In this document: piece after piece, positions 1 to 4,033 of the stretch | How the letters are laid out: the number at the start of each line of letters is the position of its first letter | Numbering within the stretch: the stretch's first letter is position 1 | Assembly (NCBI GenBank): GCA_028692515.1 | Contig: JAQUXG010000114.1 | Coordinates: forward strand, 1-5,875 | Length of the DNA: 5,875 nucleotides | Reading direction: 5' to 3' | Source of the DNA: Kiritimatiellales bacterium | Lineage (GTDB): Bacteria; Verrucomicrobiota; Kiritimatiellia; Kiritimatiellales; Tichowtungiaceae | Notes under the pieces: model-generated | What the model was told of the DNA's origin: nothing | Database searches by the model: none | What the model saw: the letters and a program-made list of their open reading frames with translations, nothing else | Position numbers and translations under genes: made by a program

Positions 1-215
1 AGAATCAGGCATTTCTTTTCAAGGACAACGTGGTGGCGCTTCAGTTTCATCTGGAGACGACCGAAGAAAGCCTGCTTTCGCTTTACGAAAACGCGAAGGA
101 TGAAATCGTCGCCGCGCCGTTTATCCAGATCTTGGAAGAAGCCACTGCGTTGCGGCTTGCGAACGGGGATCTGCTTGCCGATGCGAACGGGCTTATGAAG
201 GAGCTGATAGGTTGA
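1..215 (+). CDS. Class I glutamine amidotransferase, C-terminal fragment
   Basis: The reading frame is open from base 3 to the TGA at 213-215 and has no start inside the window, so the 5' part lies to the left; the internal GTG at 30 is not a credible start. The 70 visible residues begin NQAF and contain LQFHLE at 39-56. That is the QFHxE motif carrying the catalytic His (48-50) and Glu (54-56) of the class I (triad) glutamine amidotransferase fold, whose nucleophilic Cys would lie upstream. The following helix, ending near YENAKDEI, and the weakly conserved tail resemble stand-alone GMP-synthase-like amidotransferases (YfeJ type) rather than the N-terminal half of GuaA, because the protein ends about 53 residues after the catalytic Glu. 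Family knowledge: such enzymes release ammonia from glutamine for an acceptor; the acceptor here is unknown. The stop codon lies inside a hairpin, and an attC-like site follows at once. Confidence 0.85.
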   Translation, partial: NQAFLFKDNVVALQFHLETTEESLLSLYENAKDEIVAAPFIQILEEATALRLANGDLLADANGLMKELIG

Positions 216-238
216 CCGCTTCGCGATCAACCTATCGG
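204..238. repeat. Inverted repeat spanning the amidotransferase stop codon
   Basis: ATAGGTTGA (207-215) is the exact reverse complement of TCAACCTAT (227-235). The pairing extends outward through G206-C236, a T-G wobble and C204-G238, and inward (after one mismatch) through CGC/GCG around a TTC loop. The TGA stop codon is in the left arm. No T-run follows, so it is not a canonical intrinsic terminator, although it could still end or protect the transcript. It abuts the outer stem of the attC-like site that starts at 236. Confidence 0.7.
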
Positions 239-385
239 GCGCGGGATGCAAGCTATTGGCAGAACAGGTGCATCGCTGCGCGCTCCACCTATCCAGCCAA
301 TAGAGCCGACTTCGCGAGCTAGACTTCCGCAGGCTGCGCCTGCTACAGTCCAACTCGCTAGCGGCTCATCCCGCGCCCGTTATGT
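236..385 (+). other. Long attC-like recombination site 1
   Basis: A 13-bp perfect outer stem joins 236-248 to 367-379. Inside it are two side hairpins. Hairpin one pairs CTATTGGC (253-260) with GCCAATAG (296-303), with AGGTG/CACCT (266-270/286-290) further in. Hairpin two (303-367) pairs in steps: GAGCCG/CGGCTC, GCGAG/CTCGC, GACT/AGTC and GCAGGC/GCCTGC, separated by small internal loops. The site ends at GTTATGT (379-385), which has the GTT core of an attC R' box (consensus GTTRRRY); integrons recombine between the G and the first T. The left R'' box is not clear; GATCAAC at 225-231 is a candidate. A ribosome binding site and cassette gene 1 follow immediately, as is typical of cassettes. Confidence 0.6.
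289..381 (+). repeat. 93-bp direct repeat, copy 1
   Basis: This is identical, base for base, to 1305-1397. It begins CTATCCAGCC and ends CGCGCCCGTT, exactly at the GTT core of the R' box; the bases before and after differ between the copies. It contains the whole stepwise hairpin at 303-367. The copies are offset by 1016 bp and flank cassette genes 1 and 2. Confidence 0.95.
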
Positions 386-399
386 GTTAAGGAAAAATT

Positions 400-915
400 A
401 TGACAAACACACTTCACATCATAGTTGATTCTCTTCCATCTGTTGAATCAAGCTGGGTAACCGTTTTGTCGGCATTGTTGGTGCCTGCAATAACAGTTGT
501 TGCCGTATACATCGCTTACCAACAATACCAGATTAACAAGAGCAGATTGCGTCACGAAACATACGAAAGAAGACTGGCTGTATATAAGTGTGTTCAACGT
601 TATCTTTTGGAAATACTCCGAGAAGGCAAAACAACATATGACCAAGCGTTGAAGTTTTACTCCGAAGCTTCTGAAGCCGCGTTCTTATTCGACCCCTCCG
701 TCCAAGAAAAAATTGACCAGATATATGAAAAATCCATAGAGATGGAAGCTGAATATGAAAAGATGTATCCAGCTGATAAATCTCCAGGCCTACCGGTCGG
801 CGATGAGCGTAGCGTAGTATGCAAGAAAAATGCAGATCTGCTCAAATGGCATATCAACGAGTTGAGAGAATGCCGCCCATTTTTCGCCAAAAAATTAGGA
901 TTAAAAATCACATAA
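400..915 (+). CDS. Cassette gene 1: membrane-anchored helical protein, unknown function
   Basis: The protein has 171 residues. ATG at 400 follows AAGGAAAA (389-396) and lies only 20 bp inside the cassette start. One hydrophobic segment is seen at about residues 18-40 (WVTVLSALLVPAITVVAVYI), followed by YQQYQINKSRLRHETYERR, a basic, polar stretch. The remainder (about 45-171) is highly charged and predicted helical, with possible coiled-coil character near 98-122, and ends in a basic tail. By the positive-inside rule the helical domain should be cytoplasmic with a short outside N-terminus. There is no signal peptide cleavage motif and no enzymatic motif I recognise. Proteins of this look (one membrane helix, then a charged helical domain containing phrases like FLFD) are, as I recall, widespread hypotheticals, often in accessory regions. 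The TAA stop lies inside the R'' box of its attC. A signalling, toxin or phage-defence role would be guesswork. Confidence 0.88.
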   Translation: MTNTLHIIVDSLPSVESSWVTVLSALLVPAITVVAVYIAYQQYQINKSRLRHETYERRLAVYKCVQRYLLEILREGKTTYDQALKFYSEASEAAFLFDPSVQEKIDQIYEKSIEMEAEYEKMYPADKSPGLPVGDERSVVCKKNADLLKWHINELRECRPFFAKKLGLKIT

Positions 916-973
916 CCACCGCTTTCACTCTATCGCTGGCTCCGCCCGCTCAGAGTGACGCGAATCGCCACAC
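910..973 (+). other. Short attC site B, end of cassette 1
   Basis: The R'' box is ACATAAC (910-916), exact complement of the cassette 1 start GTTATGT (379-385). The L arm pairs TCACTCT (925-931) with AGAGTGA (952-958), then, across a 2x1 internal loop, CGC (920-922) with GCG (960-962). Unpaired spacers (917-919 and 963-966) separate L from R, as in folded attC sites. The tip (932-951) pairs GGC with GCC around a TCC loop. At the expected R' position the sequence is GCC (967-969) instead of GTT, so the boundary with cassette 2 looks degenerate and probably cannot be cut efficiently. Confidence 0.72.
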
Positions 974-991
974 ATAAGAAAAGGATAGCAA

Positions 992-1240
992 ATGAAATTA
1001 TCTAACTTGGCAGGAAAAGTCGTCCTTGTTGTCCTTTATTTGTTTTTGCTCTACTGCTGGGTTTTAGCGACATGGGAAACGATTAAAAACGGAGCAATAT
1101 ATGATTCAATTTTTAACCCCATACTCTCTATTGGCGTGACCCTGTTTATCTTATGGCGCATCTGCTTATGCTTTAGGAAAGAAAAAGAACGGGCGAACCA
1201 GAAAGTTGAACTTACGGAAAACCCCGGTGGTGATTTTTAA
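992..1240 (+). CDS. Cassette gene 2: small protein with two membrane segments
   Basis: The protein has 82 residues. ATG at 992 is preceded by AAAAGGA (979-985) at good spacing. Two hydrophobic segments are visible, about residues 8-28 (GKVVLVVLYLFLLYCWVLATW) and 41-61 (FNPILSIGVTLFILWRICLCF), joined by a short loop. A basic stretch (RKEKER, 62-67) and an acidic tail follow, so both ends are probably cytoplasmic. Three Cys residues lie in or at the edge of the membrane segments. It matches no family I recognise. It could be a small membrane adaptor, a holin-like protein or a partner of cassette gene 1, but only its size and topology support these ideas. Composition is AT-rich like gene 1, with a different codon feel from the flanking enzymes. 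Its TAA stop lies at the centre of a palindrome (1230-1246). Confidence 0.8.
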   Translation: MKLSNLAGKVVLVVLYLFLLYCWVLATWETIKNGAIYDSIFNPILSIGVTLFILWRICLCFRKEKERANQKVELTENPGGDF

Positions 1241-1246
1241 AATCAC
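1230..1246. repeat. Palindrome over the stop codon of cassette gene 2
   Basis: GTGATTTT (1230-1237), a central T, and AAAATCAC (1239-1246) form perfect 8-bp arms; the TAA stop is 1238-1240. It may destabilise or end the transcript, but it has a one-base centre and can only form a hairpin by opening inner pairs. It parallels the stop-codon palindrome at 207-235, which likewise precedes a long attC-like site. Confidence 0.7.
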
Positions 1247-1254
1247 TAGATCGC

Positions 1255-1401
1255 GCTGAGCAGGAATCGGCACGGCCTTTTCCGAAGCTCGCTTTTGACG
1301 TTCGCTATCCAGCCAATAGAGCCGACTTCGCGAGCTAGACTTCCGCAGGCTGCGCCTGCTACAGTCCAACTCGCTAGCGGCTCATCCCGCGCCCGTTCGG
1401 A
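1255..1401 (+). other. Long attC-like recombination site 2
   Basis: The right part (1305-1397) is identical to that of site 1, including the stepwise hairpin (1319-1383). It ends in GTTCGGA (1395-1401), which has the GTT core. The left part is unrelated to site 1: it folds as its own imperfect hairpin, GAGC/GCTC (1258-1261/1287-1290), GGAA/TTCC (1263-1266/1280-1283) and GGC/GCC (1269-1271/1275-1277). The 13-bp outer stem of site 1 has no partner here. TTCCGAA (1281-1287) can pair with TTCGGAA (1396-1402) and could act as an imperfect R'', but this may be chance. The site looks like a hybrid. Confidence 0.55.
1305..1397 (+). repeat. 93-bp direct repeat, copy 2
   Basis: This is identical over all 93 bases to 289-381. 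Perfect identity in a non-coding stretch, next to diverged sequence on its left, indicates recent duplication, conversion or selection for the fold. Confidence 0.95.
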
Positions 1402-1409
1402 ATCATAAA

Positions 1410-1671
1410 ATGAAAATATCAGTATTCATACTGCTGGCACTATCTCTGGTAGAGGTTAACCACAGAGGTTATTGAAGAACTCTCAGAAATTTCAAACCAT
1501 CACGCTACTCCGGAAATTGCGATGTTTATTGCAGTATCTCATAACTCTGAGCAAATTCTCGAATGGTTCGACGCACCGGGGGATCCTTTAACAGTCTCGC
1601 TAAAAATCCCGGAATCTAAAATTCAGAAGTTCTGCGCCCTGACCGGGGTAAATTACATGAAAAAAGAATGA
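1410..1671 (+). pseudogene. Cassette gene 3: small secreted or membrane-tethered protein, frameshifted
   Basis: ATG at 1410, 13 bp after the GTT boundary, opens with MKISVFILLALSLVEV, a signal-peptide-like hydrophobic start, but this frame stops at 1473-1475. A coding-like frame shifted by one continues to the TGA at 1669-1671 and reads EVIEELSEISNHHATPEIAM through to GVNYMKKE. The break coincides with an 8-bp direct repeat, AGAGGTTA at 1451-1458 and 1464-1471, separated by ACCAC. Removing 13 bases (1451-1463) joins the two frames precisely into a single 82-residue protein. No family is recognised; the restored product would be a short Lys/Glu-rich protein with one hydrophobic N-terminal segment. 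No clear ribosome binding site is seen before the ATG. The stop touches the R'' box of the next attC. If the insertion is genuine rather than a sequencing error, only a 21-residue peptide is made. Confidence 0.7.
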
Positions 1672-1735
1672 GCCAACCAGCAGCACACACTCTATCACCG
1701 CCTCCGGCGGCTCAGAGTGATGCTGGTCGTTCGCT
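1671..1735 (+). other. Short attC site C, right end of the array
   Basis: R'' is AGCCAAC (1671-1677) and R' is GTTCGCT (1729-1735). The L arm pairs CAGCA (1681-1685) with TGCTG (1721-1725) and, across a 2x1 internal loop, CACTCT (1688-1693) with AGAGTG (1714-1719). Three-base unpaired spacers lie next to the R boxes. The tip pairs CCGCC with GGCGG around TCC (1698-1710). The same architecture is seen in site B, and 28 of 33 bases match between 926-958 and 1688-1720. The R' box overlaps the stop codon of the neighbouring minus-strand gene. Confidence 0.72.
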
Positions 1736-2339
1736 AACCAAAGAATGTATTCACTTCTTTACGAATGGCGGCGTAGTTTTCGGGAATGAACTGGAGCGCG
1801 TGAATGCCAGCGGCGCGGGCGGCTTCGACATTTTTCGCCAGATCGTCGATAAAGAGGCACTGAGAGCCCTCAATCCCAAGATTGTCCAGAAGGTGGCGGT
1901 AGATCGCGACATTCGGTTTGCGGGAGCCGATCTCATAAGAAAGGAACAGGCCGGTCGCGCCATCAAAAAATCCGGGCCAGTTGCGTTCGATGGCGTCGAT
2001 GTGGTGCTCAGCGATGTTGCTGAGTGTATAAACCGGCAGGCCGCAGGCAATCGCATCCAGAAACAGTTTCCGCCCGGTTTCATTGACGGTGAACATTTTC
2101 TGCCAGACCCCGATCAGCGTCTCCACCGTCCATGAGAGGCCCTTGGCTTCGTTCAGATAATCGGCAAAGGCCTGATCGCTGATAGTCCCCTCTTCGACCG
2201 CATGGTGCATTTCGAGGTCGCGCTCCGTCGGCGGCTTAACCGGCGTGCCGGAGTCGGTGGCGATCTGCTGAAGCAGCCTCTGAAAGTCAAAATCAACCAG
2301 CACGTTACCGATATCAAAGATAAAGTATTTTTTCTGCAT
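1734..2339 (-). CDS. HAD-superfamily phosphatase, YihX-like
   Basis: The product has 201 residues, the usual size for HAD subfamily IA enzymes with a small helical cap. All four motifs are present. Motif I is FDIGNVLVD with nucleophile Asp9, in the DxGN form typical of YihX-type sugar-phosphate phosphatases, where the usual Asp at +2 is replaced by Gly. Motif II is TLSNI (Ser107, Asn108). Motif III is SRKP (Lys141). Motif IV is FIDDLAKN (Asp165, Asp166), for Mg2+. The cap lies between about residues 15 and 85. By family it is a cytoplasmic phosphatase of small phosphorylated metabolites such as glucose-1-phosphate; the true substrate cannot be read from sequence. The ATG complement at 2337-2339 gives the best start, though no strong Shine-Dalgarno is visible before it. 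It faces the cassette array tail to tail, and its TAG stop (1734-1736) overlaps the last R' box. It is transcribed divergently from the hydrolase gene. Confidence 0.9.
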   Translation of the reverse strand: MQKKYFIFDIGNVLVDFDFQRLLQQIATDSGTPVKPPTERDLEMHHAVEEGTISDQAFADYLNEAKGLSWTVETLIGVWQKMFTVNETGRKLFLDAIACGLPVYTLSNIAEHHIDAIERNWPGFFDGATGLFLSYEIGSRKPNVAIYRHLLDNLGIEGSQCLFIDDLAKNVEAARAAGIHALQFIPENYAAIRKEVNTFFG

Positions 2340-2359
2340 GGGTGCTTACTATTTCAGAA

Positions 2360-2457
2360 GGGGTGCACGCCTGCAACGCTGTAACACCCCGACATGAACG
2401 TACGACGAGTTTACCGCGCCCTGCGCGGTCACTGCCCCGCCGTACTGTCGGCGGGGC
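2360..2457. repeat. Three tandem GC-rich hairpins in the divergent intergenic region
   Basis: Hairpin one is GGGGTG (2360-2365) with CACCCC (2385-2390), with a long loop. Hairpin two is ACCGCGC (2413-2419) with GCGCGGT (2423-2429), loop CCT. Hairpin three is GCCCCGCCG (2434-2442) with CGGCGGGGC (2449-2457), loop TACTGT. None is followed by a T-run on either strand. They lie between the starts of two divergent genes, so terminators would be unexpected; leader structures or an extragenic palindromic repeat cluster are more likely. The whole gap 2340-2562 holds no credible gene. Confidence 0.6.
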
Positions 2458-2477
2458 CTCCTCTCGCGGCGCGCGGG

Positions 2478-2490
2478 TCCAATGTTTGGA
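2478..2490. repeat. Palindromic motif TCCAATGTTTGGA, copy 1
   Basis: Five-base arms TCCAA/TTGGA surround a TGT centre, followed by an A-run. The second copy begins 32 bp downstream on the same face of the helix, and a related one is at 5460-5480. It could be an operator upstream of the hydrolase gene or a member of a dispersed intergenic repeat family. Confidence 0.6.
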
Positions 2491-2507
2491 AAAAGGAGCA
2501 ATAACAA

Positions 2508-2524
2508 TTTCCAATGTTTGGAAA
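2508..2524. repeat. Palindromic motif TTTCCAATGTTTGGAAA, copy 2
   Basis: Perfect 7-bp arms TTTCCAA/TTGGAAA surround a TGT centre. The 32-bp spacing from copy 1, about three helical turns, fits a protein binding both sites, and it lies 38 bp upstream of the hydrolase ATG. No convincing -35/-10 pair is seen around it. Confidence 0.65.
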
Positions 2525-2562
2525 ATCCGGCAGAATGTGCGGCCTTAAATGGGGAAGCTTGT

Positions 2563-3099
2563 ATGTTGAAGAGAGAAGATGCCGTTTTGATTTTTATTGA
2601 TGTGCAGGGCCGTCTGGCCGAAGTGATTGACGACCCCGAATCCCTCTACCGCAACCTCCGCCGCCTGCTTGAAGGAATGAATCTATTCGATATTCCGGTG
2701 ATTGTCACCGAGCAGAACCCGAATCAGCTGGGAAAAACCCGCGGCGAATTCCGCCCGTTTTTCACCAATCCGCCGGTCCCAAAAAGCACATTCAGTTGCT
2801 GCGGAGAGCGGGTTTTTCTGGAAGTTCTCGAAAAAACCAAGCGGAAACAGGTGGTTCTCTGCGGCATTGAATCGCATGTCTGCGTTTATCAGACCGCGAT
2901 GAATCTGATGGAATCCGGTTATGAGGTGCGCGTGGTTGCCGATGCTGTTTCGTCCCGCGATCCAGTCAACAAAACCCTCGCCCTGCGTTGCATGGAAGCC
3001 GAAGGCGTCAAACTGACCGGAACGGAGATGCTCATGTTCGAGCTGCTGGGCGATGCCAATGCCCCTCAGTCCAGATCGATCTTTCAGATTGTGAAGTAA
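2563..3099 (+). CDS. Isochorismatase-like cysteine hydrolase
   Basis: The product has 178 residues from ATG at 2563, which follows GGGGAAG (2551-2557). The in-frame ATG at 2482 is rejected because it falls inside a palindromic repeat and would add non-conserved residues before the domain. The catalytic triad of the isochorismatase/nicotinamidase fold is complete. Asp13 is in FIDVQ on the first strand, Lys74 is in PKSTFSC, and the nucleophile Cys107 is in CGIESHVCV, preceded by the usual cis-peptide region. The tail (EVRVVADAVSSRDP, then TGTEMLMFELLG) matches YcaC-like members of the family. These are cytoplasmic amidases or hydrolases of small amides, and substrate varies. The stop is 2 bp before the EamA transporter gene, indicating one transcript and a shared substrate or pathway. 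Two palindromic motifs upstream may be its control region. Confidence 0.92.
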   Translation: MLKREDAVLIFIDVQGRLAEVIDDPESLYRNLRRLLEGMNLFDIPVIVTEQNPNQLGKTRGEFRPFFTNPPVPKSTFSCCGERVFLEVLEKTKRKQVVLCGIESHVCVYQTAMNLMESGYEVRVVADAVSSRDPVNKTLALRCMEAEGVKLTGTEMLMFELLGDANAPQSRSIFQIVK

Positions 3100-3101
3100 C
3101 T

Positions 3102-3956
3102 ATGACTCTGTTGCTCGTTGTTTCGCTCCTCTGGGCGTTTTCTTTCGGACTGATTAAAGACGGACTGACGGATCTGCCCGCCGCATCCGTTGCATTGATC
3201 CGGCTGGCCATCGCACTGGCCGTATTCGCGCCGTTCCTTCGCCTGCGCTCGCTGCGGCTGTCCGACGCAATTCGCCTGATGCTGACCGGCGCGGTGCAGT
3301 ACGGCTTGATGTATGTGGCCTATATGTACGCATTCAGCCACCTGAAGGCTTACGAGGTGGCACTGTTTACCGTGTTCACCCCGATCTATGTGGCCGCAAT
3401 CCATGACGGATTTGAACGCCGCTTCTGCATCCGGACGCTAACGGCCGCACTGCTGGCCGTCGCCGGCGGCGTCCTCATCAAATATGAGCAGCTCGACTCG
3501 GCCTCGCTCTGGGCCGGATTTTTTCTGATGCAAGCCGCCAACCTCTGCTTCGCCTTTGGACAGATCTTCTATCGCCGCACCATGGCCCGCCTTCCGGAAA
3601 AACAGAGTGACCTGCAGGTGTTCGGCCTGCTCTATCTCGGGGCAACGCTCGTTGCCGCGCTGGCCGCGACCGGGATCTCATGGGTACCCCTTGAACTGAC
3701 TGCAAAACAGTTCTGGATTCTGATGTATCTCGGCGCTGTAGCCTCCGGACTCGCTTTTTTCCTCTGGAATGTGGGCGCACGTAAAGTCAGCGCTGGCGCG
3801 CTGGCCATCTTCAACAACCTGAAAATTCCTCTGGGAATTCTGGTTTCCGTTCTTTTCTTCCATGAAACTGTCGACTGGCCGCGCCTGCTGGGCGGTGGAA
3901 TATTGATGGCCGGCGCGCTGGGCGTTAACGCACGAGTACGCCGCCCGCCAAAATAA
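3102..3956 (+). CDS. EamA/DMT-superfamily inner-membrane transporter
   Basis: The product has 284 residues from ATG at 3102, two bases after the hydrolase stop. A start further upstream at 2988 is open but overlaps the hydrolase by over 100 bases and reads polar, non-membrane sequence, so it is rejected. Ten hydrophobic helices are visible, near residues 1-16, 28-46, 57-75, 82-100, 111-127, 136-155, 172-190, 204-222, 232-253 and 260-276, forming two five-helix EamA repeats. Landmarks are LLWAFSFGLIK at the start, RLAIALAVFAPF in helix 2, ALFTVFTPIYVA in helix 4 and NNLKIPLGILVSVLFFHE in helix 9, all typical of the drug/metabolite transporter family. Basic residues after the last helix point to a cytoplasmic C-terminus. 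The family exports or imports amino acids and other small metabolites; this substrate is unknown. No strong Shine-Dalgarno is seen, so translation is probably coupled to the hydrolase. Confidence 0.92.
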   Translation: MTLLLVVSLLWAFSFGLIKDGLTDLPAASVALIRLAIALAVFAPFLRLRSLRLSDAIRLMLTGAVQYGLMYVAYMYAFSHLKAYEVALFTVFTPIYVAAIHDGFERRFCIRTLTAALLAVAGGVLIKYEQLDSASLWAGFFLMQAANLCFAFGQIFYRRTMARLPEKQSDLQVFGLLYLGATLVAALAATGISWVPLELTAKQFWILMYLGAVASGLAFFLWNVGARKVSAGALAIFNNLKIPLGILVSVLFFHETVDWPRLLGGGILMAGALGVNARVRRPPK

Positions 3957-3969
3957 GCTGCCCGCCCGC

Positions 3970-3999
3970 TTGCCTTAAAAGCGCGGACTGCTGTATAAA
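3970..3999 (+). promoter_or_regulatory. Sigma70-like promoter for the PEGA lipoprotein gene
   Basis: TTGCCT (3970-3975) and TATAAA (3994-3999) are separated by 18 bp, 4 of 6 and 5 of 6 matches to the sigma70 consensus. This gives a start near 4006 and a leader of about 28 nt before the AAGGAG ribosome site (4021-4026) and the ATG at 4034. No terminator is seen between the transporter stop and this site, so read-through is possible. Confidence 0.5.
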
Positions 4000-4033
4000 G
4001 CATCCTGATTCCAACTAATTAAGGAGTGTTGCG

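Larger units (their letters stand above)
380..1729 (+). mobile_element. Integron gene-cassette array (three cassettes, no integrase visible)
   Basis: Three small genes on the + strand each start 13-25 bp after a recombination-site-like boundary and end at or near the next structured palindrome. Cassette 1 runs 380-967, cassette 2 about 968-1395 and cassette 3 1396-1729. The best proof is cassette 1: its first bases (R' GTTATGT, 379-385) are the exact complement of ACATAAC (910-916) at its far end, as expected for one circular cassette split at G/TT on insertion. The genes are more AT-rich than their neighbours and unrelated to each other or to the flanking enzymes. No IntI-type tyrosine recombinase, attI or cassette promoter is visible, so activity cannot be judged. 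The amidotransferase upstream may be another cassette gene or the host flank; the HAD gene on the right lies in the opposite orientation. Confidence 0.72.

Noticed and set aside
246..428. Open frame on the + strand over the first attC-like site
   Set aside because: It reads through hairpins and the cassette boundary, lacks a ribosome site and its composition follows the repeat.
289..1397. CRISPR array or insertion sequence explanation of the repeats
   Set aside because: There are only two 93-bp copies 1016 bp apart with genes between, no spacer periodicity, no cas gene, no transposase and no terminal inverted repeats.
1668..2135. 155-codon + strand open frame
   Set aside because: It lies antisense to the HAD phosphatase, whose four catalytic motifs are intact on the minus strand.
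2275..2390. Minus-strand promoter TTGCAG-17-AATAGT for the HAD gene
   Set aside because: The -10 match is weak and it would give an almost leaderless transcript; not enough to annotate.
2340..2480. attC site for an inverted HAD cassette
   Set aside because: The hairpins there have no paired AAC/GTT boxes and no complement of GTTCGCT.
2482..2562. Extended N-terminus for the cysteine hydrolase
   Set aside because: It starts within a palindromic repeat and the residues do not resemble the family; ATG 2563 has a ribosome site and places the Asp motif at residue 13.
2988..3101. Extended N-terminus for the EamA transporter
   Set aside because: It overlaps the hydrolase gene and encodes polar residues before the first helix.
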